Shown here piece by piece: positions 9,160-17,201 of a DNA stretch of 64,000 bases (positions are counted from its first letter, which is position 1; the number at the start of each line of letters is the position of its first letter). The notes under the pieces are model-generated. The model saw only the letters and a list, made by a program, of their open reading frames with translations. It was not told the origin of the DNA and did not search any database. The DNA is taken from contig JANNBM010000013.1 in assembly GCA_031385445.1 (NCBI GenBank), positions 1 to 64,000 of the forward strand. Direction: 5' to 3'. The translations under genes and the position numbers were made by a program. The DNA comes from CAIYZT01 sp031385445. GTDB taxonomy: Bacteria; Pseudomonadota; Alphaproteobacteria; Rhodobacterales; Rhodobacteraceae.

Positions 9160-10299
9160 TCACTTCACGGATCCCGCCAAAAGACCGCGCACGAGGAAGC
9201 GTTGCAGCGAGAAGAAGACCGCCAGCGGTACGGCGATGGAGACGAAGGCCGAGGCGGACAGAATTTCCCAATCGCCACCGCGTGAGCCCATCAGGTTTAC
9301 AAGGTTGCCGGTCAGCACCTGTTGGTCGTTGCCGGTGCCAAGGAACACGAGCGCGACCAGAAGGTCATTCCATGTCCAAAGGAACTGAAAGATTGCGAAA
9401 GAGGCGAGCGCGGGGAAGGACAGCGGCAGGATGATCTTGGTGAAGATCTGGAAATCGGTGGCGCCGTCCACCCGGGCGTTTTCGATGATGTCGCGCGGCA
9501 GTCCGACCATATAGTTACGCAAAAGATAGACCGCGAGCGGCAGGCCAAAGCCGGTATGGGCCATCCAGATGCCAAGATATCCTTTGCCAATGCCGATCCA
9601 GTTGTGGAACTGCAACAGTGGGATCAGCGCCAGTTGCAACGGCACCACAAGCAGGCCAACCACCGCCGCGACCAGCAGCGCGCGGCCGGGAAATTCCATC
9701 CAGGCAAGGGCATAGGCGGCAAAGGCGGCGATCAGGATCGGAATGATCGTGGCGGGAATGGCAACGGTCGCGGTGTTCACAAAGGCTTGGAATACGGTCT
9801 GCCCCGCCATCGGGCTGAACAGCACATTGCCGTAATTGTTCACGGTGAATTCGGGCGGCGTGGAGGCGGTGGAAAAAACCCGCGGCATCCGCACATCTTT
9901 CATCGAGGTGGGCGAGGACAGCACATAAGTCCCGTCGGCCATCACCGTAAGGCTAAGCCCGCCGTCAAGCGGTGCGCTTTGTCCGGCGTCAAACGCGGTC
10001 GGCTCTTTGGAACTGGCGCCCCATTTGCTGACCTGCGCGCCTGCGGTGTCAAACAGCGCGCCTTCAATCACGAAAACGCCGTCTTTCTGCGTCTCGTCGC
10101 CTTCGATCCGAATGGCGGGCAGTTGCTGTTCCTGCGTGCTGAGCGCCATCCACCAGCCCGAACTGGAAATCTGATCTCCGGTGCGGAACGACGAGATGAG
10201 CAGTCCGAACGTTGGCAGCACCCACATCAGCACCAGCAGCACCACCGAGATGTGAACCGCCCATGTCAGCGAGGACTTTTTGCCTGCGATATTGTCCAT
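9160..10299 (-). CDS. aglG: Alpha-glucoside ABC transporter permease AglG
   Basis: Inner-membrane permease of the alpha-glucoside importer, 379 residues. It is longer than generic MalG subunits because a soluble, presumably periplasmic, segment of about 130 residues (roughly 40-165) separates the first membrane span from the core; this long loop is typical of AglG proteins as I know them. The ATPase-docking loop is ENARVDGATDFQIFTK (273-288). The C-terminus RGLLAGSVK matches the subunit type. It starts 13 bases after the aglF stop and stops 2 bases before the alpha-glucosidase start. Confidence 0.92.
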   Translation of the reverse strand: MDNIAGKKSSLTWAVHISVVLLVLMWVLPTFGLLISSFRTGDQISSSGWWMALSTQEQQLPAIRIEGDETQKDGVFVIEGALFDTAGAQVSKWGASSKEPTAFDAGQSAPLDGGLSLTVMADGTYVLSSPTSMKDVRMPRVFSTASTPPEFTVNNYGNVLFSPMAGQTVFQAFVNTATVAIPATIIPILIAAFAAYALAWMEFPGRALLVAAVVGLLVVPLQLALIPLLQFHNWIGIGKGYLGIWMAHTGFGLPLAVYLLRNYMVGLPRDIIENARVDGATDFQIFTKIILPLSFPALASFAIFQFLWTWNDLLVALVFLGTGNDQQVLTGNLVNLMGSRGGDWEILSASAFVSIAVPLAVFFSLQRFLVRGLLAGSVK

Positions 10300-10312
10300 G
10301 TCCGGTCCCCCC

Positions 10313-11554
10313 TCAGCGCATTTCTTTGCGTACGTTATAGACGTTCCAGACCAGAATTGGCGTCACCAGCAGCATGATGATCATCGCGCTCGCCGATCCC
10401 ACGCCCCAATCGTTTGCCCGGAACAGCTTGTCATACATATAATTGGCCAGAACCTGCGTCTGCCATTGGCCGTTGGTCATGGCGAGCACGATGTCGAACA
10501 CCTTCAGCACCACAATCGTGATCGTGGTCCAGACCACAACGATGGTGCCCATGATCTGCGGCACCTTGATCTGAAAGAAGATCTGGAACGGGTTGGCGCC
10601 GTCGATGATCGCCGCCTCAACCGTGTCTTCGGGCACGCCGCGAATGGCGGCCGACAGGATCACCATGGCAAATCCGGTCTGAATCCAGACCAGAACCGCC
10701 ATCAGGAAGAAGTTGTTGTAAAACGGCTGGCTCAGCCAGGTTTGTGCGGTGCCGTAGGGCAGGGCGGCGCCGGACAGATGGTAGGTGCCGCGAAGGGTCG
10801 ACCAGATCAGCCAACCCAGAAGCGCCGCGCCGACCACCCGCAGGATCATTCCCGCGATGCCGCCCGCAGCGGCGGTTCCGCGCAGGATATCGCGCACCAG
10901 CGTCCAGGCCACATAGGCGAGCGCCGCCGCAAAGGCCAAAAGCAGCAGCCCCGGCACCAGCTTCAAGACCACAGTTGACCAGATCCCGCCGTCAAATTTC
11001 AGCCAGACCGCGTTCATCGCGCCAATCTGCGCCTGATCAATCGGGCGCGTATCATAGATCAGTTTCCAGATCACCGAAGCACCGACAAAGGAAATGGCCA
11101 TCGGCATGAAAATCAACGATTTGGCGATGTTGCCCCATTTGATCCGGTCGGTCAGCTGCGCCGCGAGCAGGCCAAAGGCCGTGGACGCCGCCGGCACGAA
11201 AACCAGCCAGAGCATATTGTTCTGCATGGATTCCCAGAACTTCTCTTCGCCGAACATCTGGGTGTAGTTTGCAAATCCGACAAACTTGCGGGTGTTGCCC
11301 GGCGCCTCATCGGTGAACGACAGCCACGCCGTCGCAAAGACCGGATAGGCAAGGTAAAGACCCAGAAGGAAAACCGCCGGAAACAGGAACAGCCAAGGCC
11401 GGATCATGTTGGCGCGGTTGATGTTGTGCCCCGCCTTTGGCCCCGAGGCCGGATATAGAATCTTATCCAGAAAAAGGTTTGAGAAGTAAAAGTATCCGAT
11501 GCAGCCGCCGACCCCGATCACAATGGTCAGCAACGCTTGAAATGCTGGATTCAT
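10313..11554 (-). CDS. aglF: Alpha-glucoside ABC transporter permease AglF
   Basis: Inner-membrane permease partner of AglG, 413 residues, longer than typical MalF-like UgpA subunits. Hydrophobic spans are at about 5-25 and 52-80, then the permease core. A Gly/Ala-rich segment at roughly 195-265 looks like two extra membrane helices. The EAA loop is EAAIIDGANPFQIFFQ near 313-328. The ATG follows a purine-rich leader. A strong stem-loop separates it from aglE upstream, consistent with lower expression than the binding protein. Function is assigned from operon order and family. Confidence 0.92.
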   Translation of the reverse strand: MNPAFQALLTIVIGVGGCIGYFYFSNLFLDKILYPASGPKAGHNINRANMIRPWLFLFPAVFLLGLYLAYPVFATAWLSFTDEAPGNTRKFVGFANYTQMFGEEKFWESMQNNMLWLVFVPAASTAFGLLAAQLTDRIKWGNIAKSLIFMPMAISFVGASVIWKLIYDTRPIDQAQIGAMNAVWLKFDGGIWSTVVLKLVPGLLLLAFAAALAYVAWTLVRDILRGTAAAGGIAGMILRVVGAALLGWLIWSTLRGTYHLSGAALPYGTAQTWLSQPFYNNFFLMAVLVWIQTGFAMVILSAAIRGVPEDTVEAAIIDGANPFQIFFQIKVPQIMGTIVVVWTTITIVVLKVFDIVLAMTNGQWQTQVLANYMYDKLFRANDWGVGSASAMIIMLLVTPILVWNVYNVRKEMR

Positions 11555-11587
11555 GAAACTCTCCCAAGACCTGAAGCCGATAAAAAT

Positions 11588-11617
11588 GGTCAGGCGCGAA
11601 AATTTCTGCGCCTGACC
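11588..11617 (-). terminator. Intercistronic stem-loop between aglE and aglF
   Basis: The arms ggtcaggcgc (11588-11597) and gcgcctgacc (11608-11617) pair perfectly over 10 bases around a 10-base AT-rich loop. Read on the minus strand the stem is followed by ATTTTTATC, a short U-tract. This fits a partial intrinsic terminator or an mRNA-stabilising hairpin directly after the binding-protein gene. Confidence 0.65.
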
Positions 11618-11633
11618 TTTCGTTTAGAACAGC

Positions 11634-12980
11634 TTACTTCGGCCAGCCAGCTTCGATGCTGTCAGCCACTTCTTGGGCCGACTTGCCACCAACATAGTCA
11701 ACCATGCCGGTCCAGAACGTACCCGCGCCAACCGCAGGATTCATCAGGTCGGAACCGTCAAACCGGAAGGTTGTCGCGTTCAGCAGGATCTCGCCCTGCT
11801 TTTTCAGCGCAGCATTGGCGTAAACGTCAACGTTGGCCGACTTCAGCGGCGTCAGGAAGCCAGCGCCCGCCATCCAGATTTCATGCGCGATTGGCGTTTT
11901 CAGCCATTCGATGAACGCACGTCCGCCTTCGGATTCCTTGGTCAGGAACGCAAGTGTTCCAGCGCCAAGAACGGGCTTGCCCAGATCCTTGCCCGCATAG
12001 GCTGGCAAATAGAAGAAGTCTGCATCGGTGCCCAGTTCCGTGCCTTCAGGGAAGAAGGATGGAATGAACGACGCCTGGTGGTGCATGTAGCACTGTGGAG
12101 GCGACGAGAAGAGGCCCTTCGGGCTGTCGCGGAAGTCGGTCGAAGCAACAGCAGCAACGCCGCCTGCAACATAGGCGTCATTCTTGGCGAAAGCACCGAA
12201 TTCGTCGATTGCGGCCACAACCGCAGGGTCGTTGAACGCGATCTCGTGCTTGTACCATTGGTCATAAACTGATGCAGGCTGCGTGCGCAGCATCATGTCT
12301 TCAACCCAGTCGGTCGCTGGCCAACCCGTCGCGCCGCCTGAACCCAGACCAATGCACCAAGGCGTGCCGCCGTCAGCGACGATCTTGTCGGTCAACGCCT
12401 TCAGATCTTCCATCGTCTCAGGAACGGTGTACCCGGCATCTGCAAAGTTGTCGGGCGAGTACCAAACCAGCGATTTCACGTCGATCTTGTAGGGGAAAGC
12501 GTAAAGCGCAGGTGCACCGTCCGCGCCGTTATAGGTGCCAAGGCTGACCCAGCTTTCGCCGGCCGCATAGTTGTCTTTCAGCCAGGTTTCGGTTTCAGCG
12601 CCAAGCGGCAGGATGAAACCCTTGGAGGCCAGATCGGCGATCAAGCCGGGCTGCGGCAGAACCGCAACGTCCGGCGGGCTGCCCGCTTGGGTGTCGATCA
12701 CGATCTGCTGTTCGTAGTTTTCCGACGAGGAATAGTTCACCTTCACGCCCGAAGCGGCCGTGAAATAGGCGAGCATGGTTTCGACCAGAACCTGGTCTTC
12801 GCCGCGCCAAGGCCCGAACATGGTGATTTCCTGGCCGTCGAGGTTCGTCGCCTCGTCAAAAGCTTTGTAGCTGTCCCAGTTAAAGGCGCCTTCGCCGATT
12901 GGGAACTTCAGGTCTTGCGCAAATGCGCCGCCTGCTGCGAGTGCCAGCACGCAGGTGCTGACGATCAGTCCGGTTTTCAT
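11634..12980 (-). CDS. aglE: Alpha-glucoside-binding periplasmic protein
   Basis: Periplasmic receptor of the alpha-glucoside importer. The ATG at 12980 is chosen because GGGAGGAAT lies just upstream and the product then begins with a Sec signal peptide (MKTGLIVSTCVLALAAGGAFA, cleavage before QDLKF); the open frame continues upstream but has no signal-like start. 448 residues, the usual length. It contains GVKVNYSSSENYEQQI and KIDVKSLVWYSP, typical of family 1 sugar-binding proteins. First gene of the leftward agl operon and divergent from a LacI-type regulator. Possible substrates by analogy are sucrose, maltose and trehalose. Confidence 0.93.
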   Translation of the reverse strand: MKTGLIVSTCVLALAAGGAFAQDLKFPIGEGAFNWDSYKAFDEATNLDGQEITMFGPWRGEDQVLVETMLAYFTAASGVKVNYSSSENYEQQIVIDTQAGSPPDVAVLPQPGLIADLASKGFILPLGAETETWLKDNYAAGESWVSLGTYNGADGAPALYAFPYKIDVKSLVWYSPDNFADAGYTVPETMEDLKALTDKIVADGGTPWCIGLGSGGATGWPATDWVEDMMLRTQPASVYDQWYKHEIAFNDPAVVAAIDEFGAFAKNDAYVAGGVAAVASTDFRDSPKGLFSSPPQCYMHHQASFIPSFFPEGTELGTDADFFYLPAYAGKDLGKPVLGAGTLAFLTKESEGGRAFIEWLKTPIAHEIWMAGAGFLTPLKSANVDVYANAALKKQGEILLNATTFRFDGSDLMNPAVGAGTFWTGMVDYVGGKSAQEVADSIEAGWPK

Positions 12981-13060
12981 AGGTATTCCTCCCGAATCCC
13001 CCGCCCTCTGACGGAGCATGAAACCATCGTCGGTTCTGGCACCTGTTGGACAGGCCAACA

Positions 13061-13074
13061 GAATCGTTTCAAAC
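13061..13074. promoter_or_regulatory. Candidate AglR operator, aglE-proximal
   Basis: The spacer between divergent aglE and aglR holds GAATCGTTTCAAAC; read on the other strand it is GTTTGAAACGATTC, a LacI-family-like half-palindrome with a central CG. It lies about 80 bases upstream of the aglE start. A related sequence lies next to aglR. Binding by AglR is inferred. Confidence 0.35.
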
Positions 13075-13240
13075 CGCTTTGGATGAGGCAACTTTGCCGA
13101 TCCGATCTGTTCTGTCAATCCAAAGCGCATTCAATTTGCATAATCAGCCATAATTTTGTGTATCACGGCAGGCAATATTGATTTTTGGCCGCAAGGATAG
13201 TCTTTGACCTGATGGTCAGGTCTGTCTACTGTCCAGCGAA

Positions 13241-13255
13241 TTGAAACCGTTTTGA
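13241..13255. promoter_or_regulatory. Candidate AglR operator, aglR-proximal
   Basis: TTGAAACCGTTTTGA is an imperfect inverted repeat (5 of 7 positions) starting 28 bases before the aglR ATG. Its TTGAAAC half matches the aglE-proximal candidate. Two related sites in one divergent spacer fit a LacI-type autoregulator that also controls the operon. Confidence 0.35.
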
Positions 13256-13268
13256 GCACCCGCATCCG

Positions 13269-14297
13269 ATGAACCTTAAAGAACTCGCATCAAAGCTCGG
13301 CCTTTCGCCCACAACGGTGAGCCGTGCGCTGAACGGGTATCCCGAGGTGAATGAAGCCACGCGGGAGCGTGTCATGGCGGCGGCCAAACGGCACAATTAC
13401 CACCCCAACACCCGCGCGATCCGGCTGGCCACGGGCCGGGCGATGGCGGTGGGCCATGTGATTCCGATCGCCACCCGCCATGAGATTGTGAACCCGATCT
13501 TTGCTGATTTTATCGCCGGCGCGGGCGAGACATACAGCCGTAACGATTACGACATGGTGCTGTCGGTCGTGCCCGATGATCAGGAAGAAGCTGCTTACCG
13601 CGGGATGAAATCCAAAGGGAACGTTGACGGAGTGATCGTGCACGCGCCTCGGATGAACGATGCGCGGATCCCGCTTTTGCGGGAAATTGGCTTGCCCTTC
13701 GTGGTTCATGGCCGCGCCACGGGCACAACGGAACCCTATTGCTGGCTTGACGTGAACAACCGGCGGGCGTTTCAGCGGGCGACGGAATTTTTGCTGGATC
13801 TCGGCCATACGCGTATCGCGCTGGTCAATGGGCTGGAATACATGGATTTCGCGATCCGTCGCCGCACGGGGTATCTGGACGCTTTGGCGGCGCGCGGAAT
13901 TGCTGCGGACCCCTCCCTGATGTCTTCGGACGAGATGACCGAATTTGCCGGATATCGGGCGGCGAGTGCGATGCTTGCCGCTGCCAACCCGCCAACCGGC
14001 ATTCTGGCGGCGTCAATGATTTCAGCGATGGGCGCGCGGCGCGCGGTGGAAAGTGCCGGGCTGGAGTTTGGGCGCGATGTGTCGATCATCATCCACGACG
14101 ACGACCTGAGCTATATGAAAAACGGCGAAGACGTGCCGATTTTCACCGCCACCCGGTCTTCGGTGCGCGAGGCGGGGCGGCTGGCGGCGGAAATGCTTCT
14201 GGACGTTATCGCGCATCCTGAAAACGTGCCGCAGCAGCGCCTGCTTGAAGCGGAACTTATCATCGGGCAATCCACCGGCCCGGCGCCGCGCCCCTAA
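13269..14297 (+). CDS. aglR: LacI-family regulator of the alpha-glucoside operon
   Basis: 342 residues. The first 20 residues form the LacI helix-turn-helix (LKELASKLGLSPTTVSRALN), followed by the hinge helix region, then a periplasmic-binding-protein-like effector domain from about residue 60, with GVIVHAPR, PFVVHGRAT and a C-terminal VREAGRLAAEMLLDVI. It acts as a dimer on DNA and normally represses until a sugar ligand binds. It is divergent from aglE with a 288-base spacer that carries two candidate operators. The symbol rests on context and family, not on a match I could run. Confidence 0.88.
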   Translation: MNLKELASKLGLSPTTVSRALNGYPEVNEATRERVMAAAKRHNYHPNTRAIRLATGRAMAVGHVIPIATRHEIVNPIFADFIAGAGETYSRNDYDMVLSVVPDDQEEAAYRGMKSKGNVDGVIVHAPRMNDARIPLLREIGLPFVVHGRATGTTEPYCWLDVNNRRAFQRATEFLLDLGHTRIALVNGLEYMDFAIRRRTGYLDALAARGIAADPSLMSSDEMTEFAGYRAASAMLAAANPPTGILAASMISAMGARRAVESAGLEFGRDVSIIIHDDDLSYMKNGEDVPIFTATRSSVREAGRLAAEMLLDVIAHPENVPQQRLLEAELIIGQSTGPAPRP

Positions 14298-14328
14298 GCC
14301 TTCGTTTTGCGGGGCCGCATCGTGACGA

Positions 14329-15588
14329 TCAAGACCGCGCGTAGGGGTCTTTCAAAGCCGCGATAACCTGCCCCGAACAATCGCCAAACCCGATCCGGTA
14401 TCCTGTGCCCTGCGCATGGCCGCGCAGGGTAAGTGTATCATTATCCTCGATAAAACTGCGGGCGCCGCCTGCGACGTCAAAGGGTTCCTTGCCGCCCCAT
14501 GACAGCTCCATCAAGGAACCGCGATTGGTTTTTTGCGGGCCGGAAATGGTGCCGGACCCCAAAAGATCGCCCACATTCATCGCGCAGCCCGAGGTGGTGT
14601 GATGGGCGAGCTGCTGGGCGGCGGAATAGTAAAGCTCGTTCGAATTCGTGCGGCTGATTACGGTTTCGGGCTGGCCTGCGGGCGTCAATCCGACTTCCAA
14701 AGCAATATCATACAGCATCGGACCCGGTTCTTGCAGATAGGGCAGCAGGGGCACCTCGCGCGAGGGGCCATCGGTGCGAAACGCCTCCAGCGCGGATTTC
14801 ATCACGATCCACGGGCTGATCGTGGTCGCCGTCGCCTTGGCCTGAAATGGGCCAAGCGGCTGATATTCCCAGCCCTGAATGTCGCGCGCCGACCAATCGT
14901 TCAGCAGCACATAGCCGAAGATCATCGCATCCGCCTCGGCCACCGTCACCGGTTGGCCATGAACCGAAGGCAGCCCCACGACCGCGCCAAGCTCCAGCTC
15001 GATATCGAACCGGCGCGAAGGTTGAAAGGCCGGGGCCGCGTGGTCGGGGCTTTTGATCTGCCCCCATGGGCGGCGCACCGGCGTGCCCGAAACGACGACC
15101 GACGATGCGCGGCCATTATAGCCGATGGGAATGTGCAACCAGTTGGGCGGCAGGGCATTTTCCGCCCCGCGCATCATGGTGCCCACGTTCATCGCGTGGT
15201 GTATTCCGGCGTAAAAGTCGGTGTATTCGCTGACCAGAAACGGCAGATACAGCGTAAGGTCCGAAAGCGGAACAAGATGCGGCTCGACGCCCGCGCGCGC
15301 GGCCCTTTCGGCCAAAAGCGTTGTGACCTGATCGCGCAGGTCCTGCCAAACCGCAGGGCCAGCCTCCATCAACTCGTTCCAGAACGGCACGTCCAGATAG
15401 GGGCCGCCCGGCAGATCAATCAGGCCGTCATGTTCCAGCGCGGTGACATCCAGCACGAAATCGCCGATCGCCATCCCGCAGCGCGGCTCTTCGGGGCCAT
15501 GCGAAAAGACGCCGCAAGGCAGGTTGTTCAGCGGGAAATCGGTGGTGGGCGCATTGGCGGTTTCAACCCAGGAACGCAGCAGGGTCAT
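14329..15588 (-). CDS. fahA: Fumarylacetoacetase
   Basis: Last step of tyrosine/homogentisate breakdown: cleaves fumarylacetoacetate to fumarate and acetoacetate in the cytoplasm. 419 residues, the full family length. The N-terminal SH3-like domain is followed by the FAH fold. The motif SEYTDFYAGIHHAMNVG holds the metal ligand Asp124 and catalytic His131, equivalent to the pair known from the mammalian enzyme. LNDWSARDIQGWEYQPLGPF is the conserved active-site segment. Its ATG overlaps the stop of the MBL-fold gene (ATGA), so the two are co-transcribed. Homogentisate dioxygenase and maleylacetoacetate isomerase genes are not in the window. Confidence 0.95.
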   Translation of the reverse strand: MTLLRSWVETANAPTTDFPLNNLPCGVFSHGPEEPRCGMAIGDFVLDVTALEHDGLIDLPGGPYLDVPFWNELMEAGPAVWQDLRDQVTTLLAERAARAGVEPHLVPLSDLTLYLPFLVSEYTDFYAGIHHAMNVGTMMRGAENALPPNWLHIPIGYNGRASSVVVSGTPVRRPWGQIKSPDHAAPAFQPSRRFDIELELGAVVGLPSVHGQPVTVAEADAMIFGYVLLNDWSARDIQGWEYQPLGPFQAKATATTISPWIVMKSALEAFRTDGPSREVPLLPYLQEPGPMLYDIALEVGLTPAGQPETVISRTNSNELYYSAAQQLAHHTTSGCAMNVGDLLGSGTISGPQKTNRGSLMELSWGGKEPFDVAGGARSFIEDNDTLTLRGHAQGTGYRIGFGDCSGQVIAALKDPYARS

Positions 15589-16427
15589 AGCGGGATCTCC
15601 ATTCCGTCTTTGCCGACGATGATCGGGCCGTGAAAATGAACGCTGGCACGCGCGATCCAGTGATCGTCCGTAAAAGCGGGATCGTCCACCGGAACCAGAT
15701 GGTTCAGCACCAGCTTTTTCGCCCCTGCCGCGGCGGCGATGCGCCCGACATTATCAATCATCGTATGGGCGGCGGTCAGATGCTGGCGCAGCTTTTCGCC
15801 GCCCCCGGCGCGCATCAGGATTGCGTCGATCCCTTCGGGCAGCAGCGCCTCGTGCACCAGGACATCCGAATGGCGGGCAAAATCGGCGAGCGGCGGGAAA
15901 TAGGCGGTATCGCCCGAAAGGGTGATGGTTTTTGTCCCCTCGAACCGATAGGCAAAGGCGAAATTGACGGGCGGGTGACGGACGGCAAGGGCGCTGATGC
16001 GCAGGCCCGCAAAGGGCACATCGCCTTCGGCAACGGTGATAATCGTCACAAGGCTGTCCAGCGGGATGCGCCCGTCGTCCACCACGCGCAAATGGATGTC
16101 ATAGGCCATCGCCGCCCTGAACCCCGCCCAATAGTCAACGATTCCGGGCGGGCCAAAGATTTGAACCGGGGTTTTCAGGCCCGATGTCCACGCGGTATGC
16201 ACCAGCGCGCCCAGTTCCAGAACATGGTCGGAATGCAGATGGGTGATGAAAATCGTGTGCAGATCAGACAGGGCCACGCCCGCCTGCACCAGCGCGCGCG
16301 TCACCCCAAGCCCTGCGTCAATCACGATGCGTTGGCCGTCAAGCTCCAGCAAAGTCGCCGTTGGCATCGCCCCGCCGGGGCGCAGCGACGGCCCGCCTTT
16401 GGTGCCCAATGTGACCAAACGGTTCAT
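15585..16427 (-). CDS. MBL-fold metallohydrolase (RNase Z/arylsulfatase-like)
   Basis: 280-residue metallo-beta-lactamase-fold hydrolase. The zinc motif THLHSDH is at residues 62-68, with further likely ligands in LSGDTAYF and in the C-terminal LNHLVP. The N-terminus GTKGGPSLRPGGAMPTA resembles the nucleic-acid/phosphodiester and arylsulfatase-like subgroup. No signal peptide is visible. It precedes fahA with a 4-base overlap, so a link with aromatic catabolism (for example hydrolysis of a lactone or thioester) is possible but not shown. The substrate is unknown. Confidence 0.8.
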   Translation of the reverse strand: MNRLVTLGTKGGPSLRPGGAMPTATLLELDGQRIVIDAGLGVTRALVQAGVALSDLHTIFITHLHSDHVLELGALVHTAWTSGLKTPVQIFGPPGIVDYWAGFRAAMAYDIHLRVVDDGRIPLDSLVTIITVAEGDVPFAGLRISALAVRHPPVNFAFAYRFEGTKTITLSGDTAYFPPLADFARHSDVLVHEALLPEGIDAILMRAGGGEKLRQHLTAAHTMIDNVGRIAAAAGAKKLVLNHLVPVDDPAFTDDHWIARASVHFHGPIIVGKDGMEIPL

Positions 16428-16461
16428 GGTTGCAGGGAAACCTCGTTGGCGTTTCTAGTCG

Positions 16462-17148
16462 TCAGATCGGTGCTGCGCTTTTGCGCAGGGCGGCGATATT
16501 TGCGCCGTAGGGCAAGGGATTGTCCACTGACCCGCCGTTGAACAATGCCGCGCCCGCGACCAGAACATCGGCCCCCGCCGCCACGACCAGCGGCGCGGTT
16601 TCCTGTGTCACGCCGCCGTCAATTTCAATGTGGATTGGCCGGTCGCCAATCATCGCCCGGATCGCCCGGATTTTTTCCAACTGCGAATGGATGAACTTTT
16701 GCCCGCCAAAGCCGGGGTTGACCGTCATCACGCACACCAGGTCTGTCAGGTCCAGCAGATGCGGCAGCGCGTCCAGCCCGGTGCCGGGATTGATCGCCAG
16801 ACCGGCTTTTTTGCCTGTGCCGCGAATGGCTTGCAAGGTGCGGTGAATATGCGGGCCGGATTCCAGATGCGCGGTGATCACATCGGCCCCGGCATCGGCA
16901 TAGGCACCAATGAAGGCGTCCACCGGGGTGATCATCAGATGAACGTCCATCACGGTTTTGATGTGGGGCCGGATCGCTTTGCACATCGCAGGGCCAAAGG
17001 TCAGGTTCGGGACAAAGTGGTTGTCCATCACATCCACATGCACCCAATCGGCGCCCTGCGCCTCGATCGCGCGAATTTCGGCGCCCATATTGGCAAAATC
17101 CGCTGACAAAATAGACGGAGCAATCTTGATCTTGCGCGAAAAGGTCAT
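16462..17148 (-). CDS. rpe: Ribulose-phosphate 3-epimerase
   Basis: Interconverts ribulose-5-phosphate and xylulose-5-phosphate in the pentose phosphate and Calvin pathways. 228 residues, the family norm. It has the TIM-barrel signatures WVHVDVMDNHFVPNLTFGP (metal ligands His37 and Asp39), DVHLMI, VMTVNPGFGGQKF and IEIDGGV. It starts at ATG with MTFSRKIKIAPSILSADF, the usual N-terminus. It stands between the MBL-fold gene and the carboxypeptidase gene on the same strand, with 34 and 53 base gaps. Confidence 0.96.
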   Translation of the reverse strand: MTFSRKIKIAPSILSADFANMGAEIRAIEAQGADWVHVDVMDNHFVPNLTFGPAMCKAIRPHIKTVMDVHLMITPVDAFIGAYADAGADVITAHLESGPHIHRTLQAIRGTGKKAGLAINPGTGLDALPHLLDLTDLVCVMTVNPGFGGQKFIHSQLEKIRAIRAMIGDRPIHIEIDGGVTQETAPLVVAAGADVLVAGAALFNGGSVDNPLPYGANIAALRKSAAPI

Positions 17149-17201
17149 CGCCAGCCTCCCAATGCTTCACCAAACGGTGTTGCGTCGAAGTGGCGGCGGG
17201 G

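Noticed and set aside
6458..9388. A 976-codon open frame on the plus strand across aglK, aglA and part of aglG
   Set aside because: It lies antisense to three well-supported genes; its composition (Arg, His, Gly, Gln rich) is that of a GC-biased reverse frame and it has no recognisable domain.
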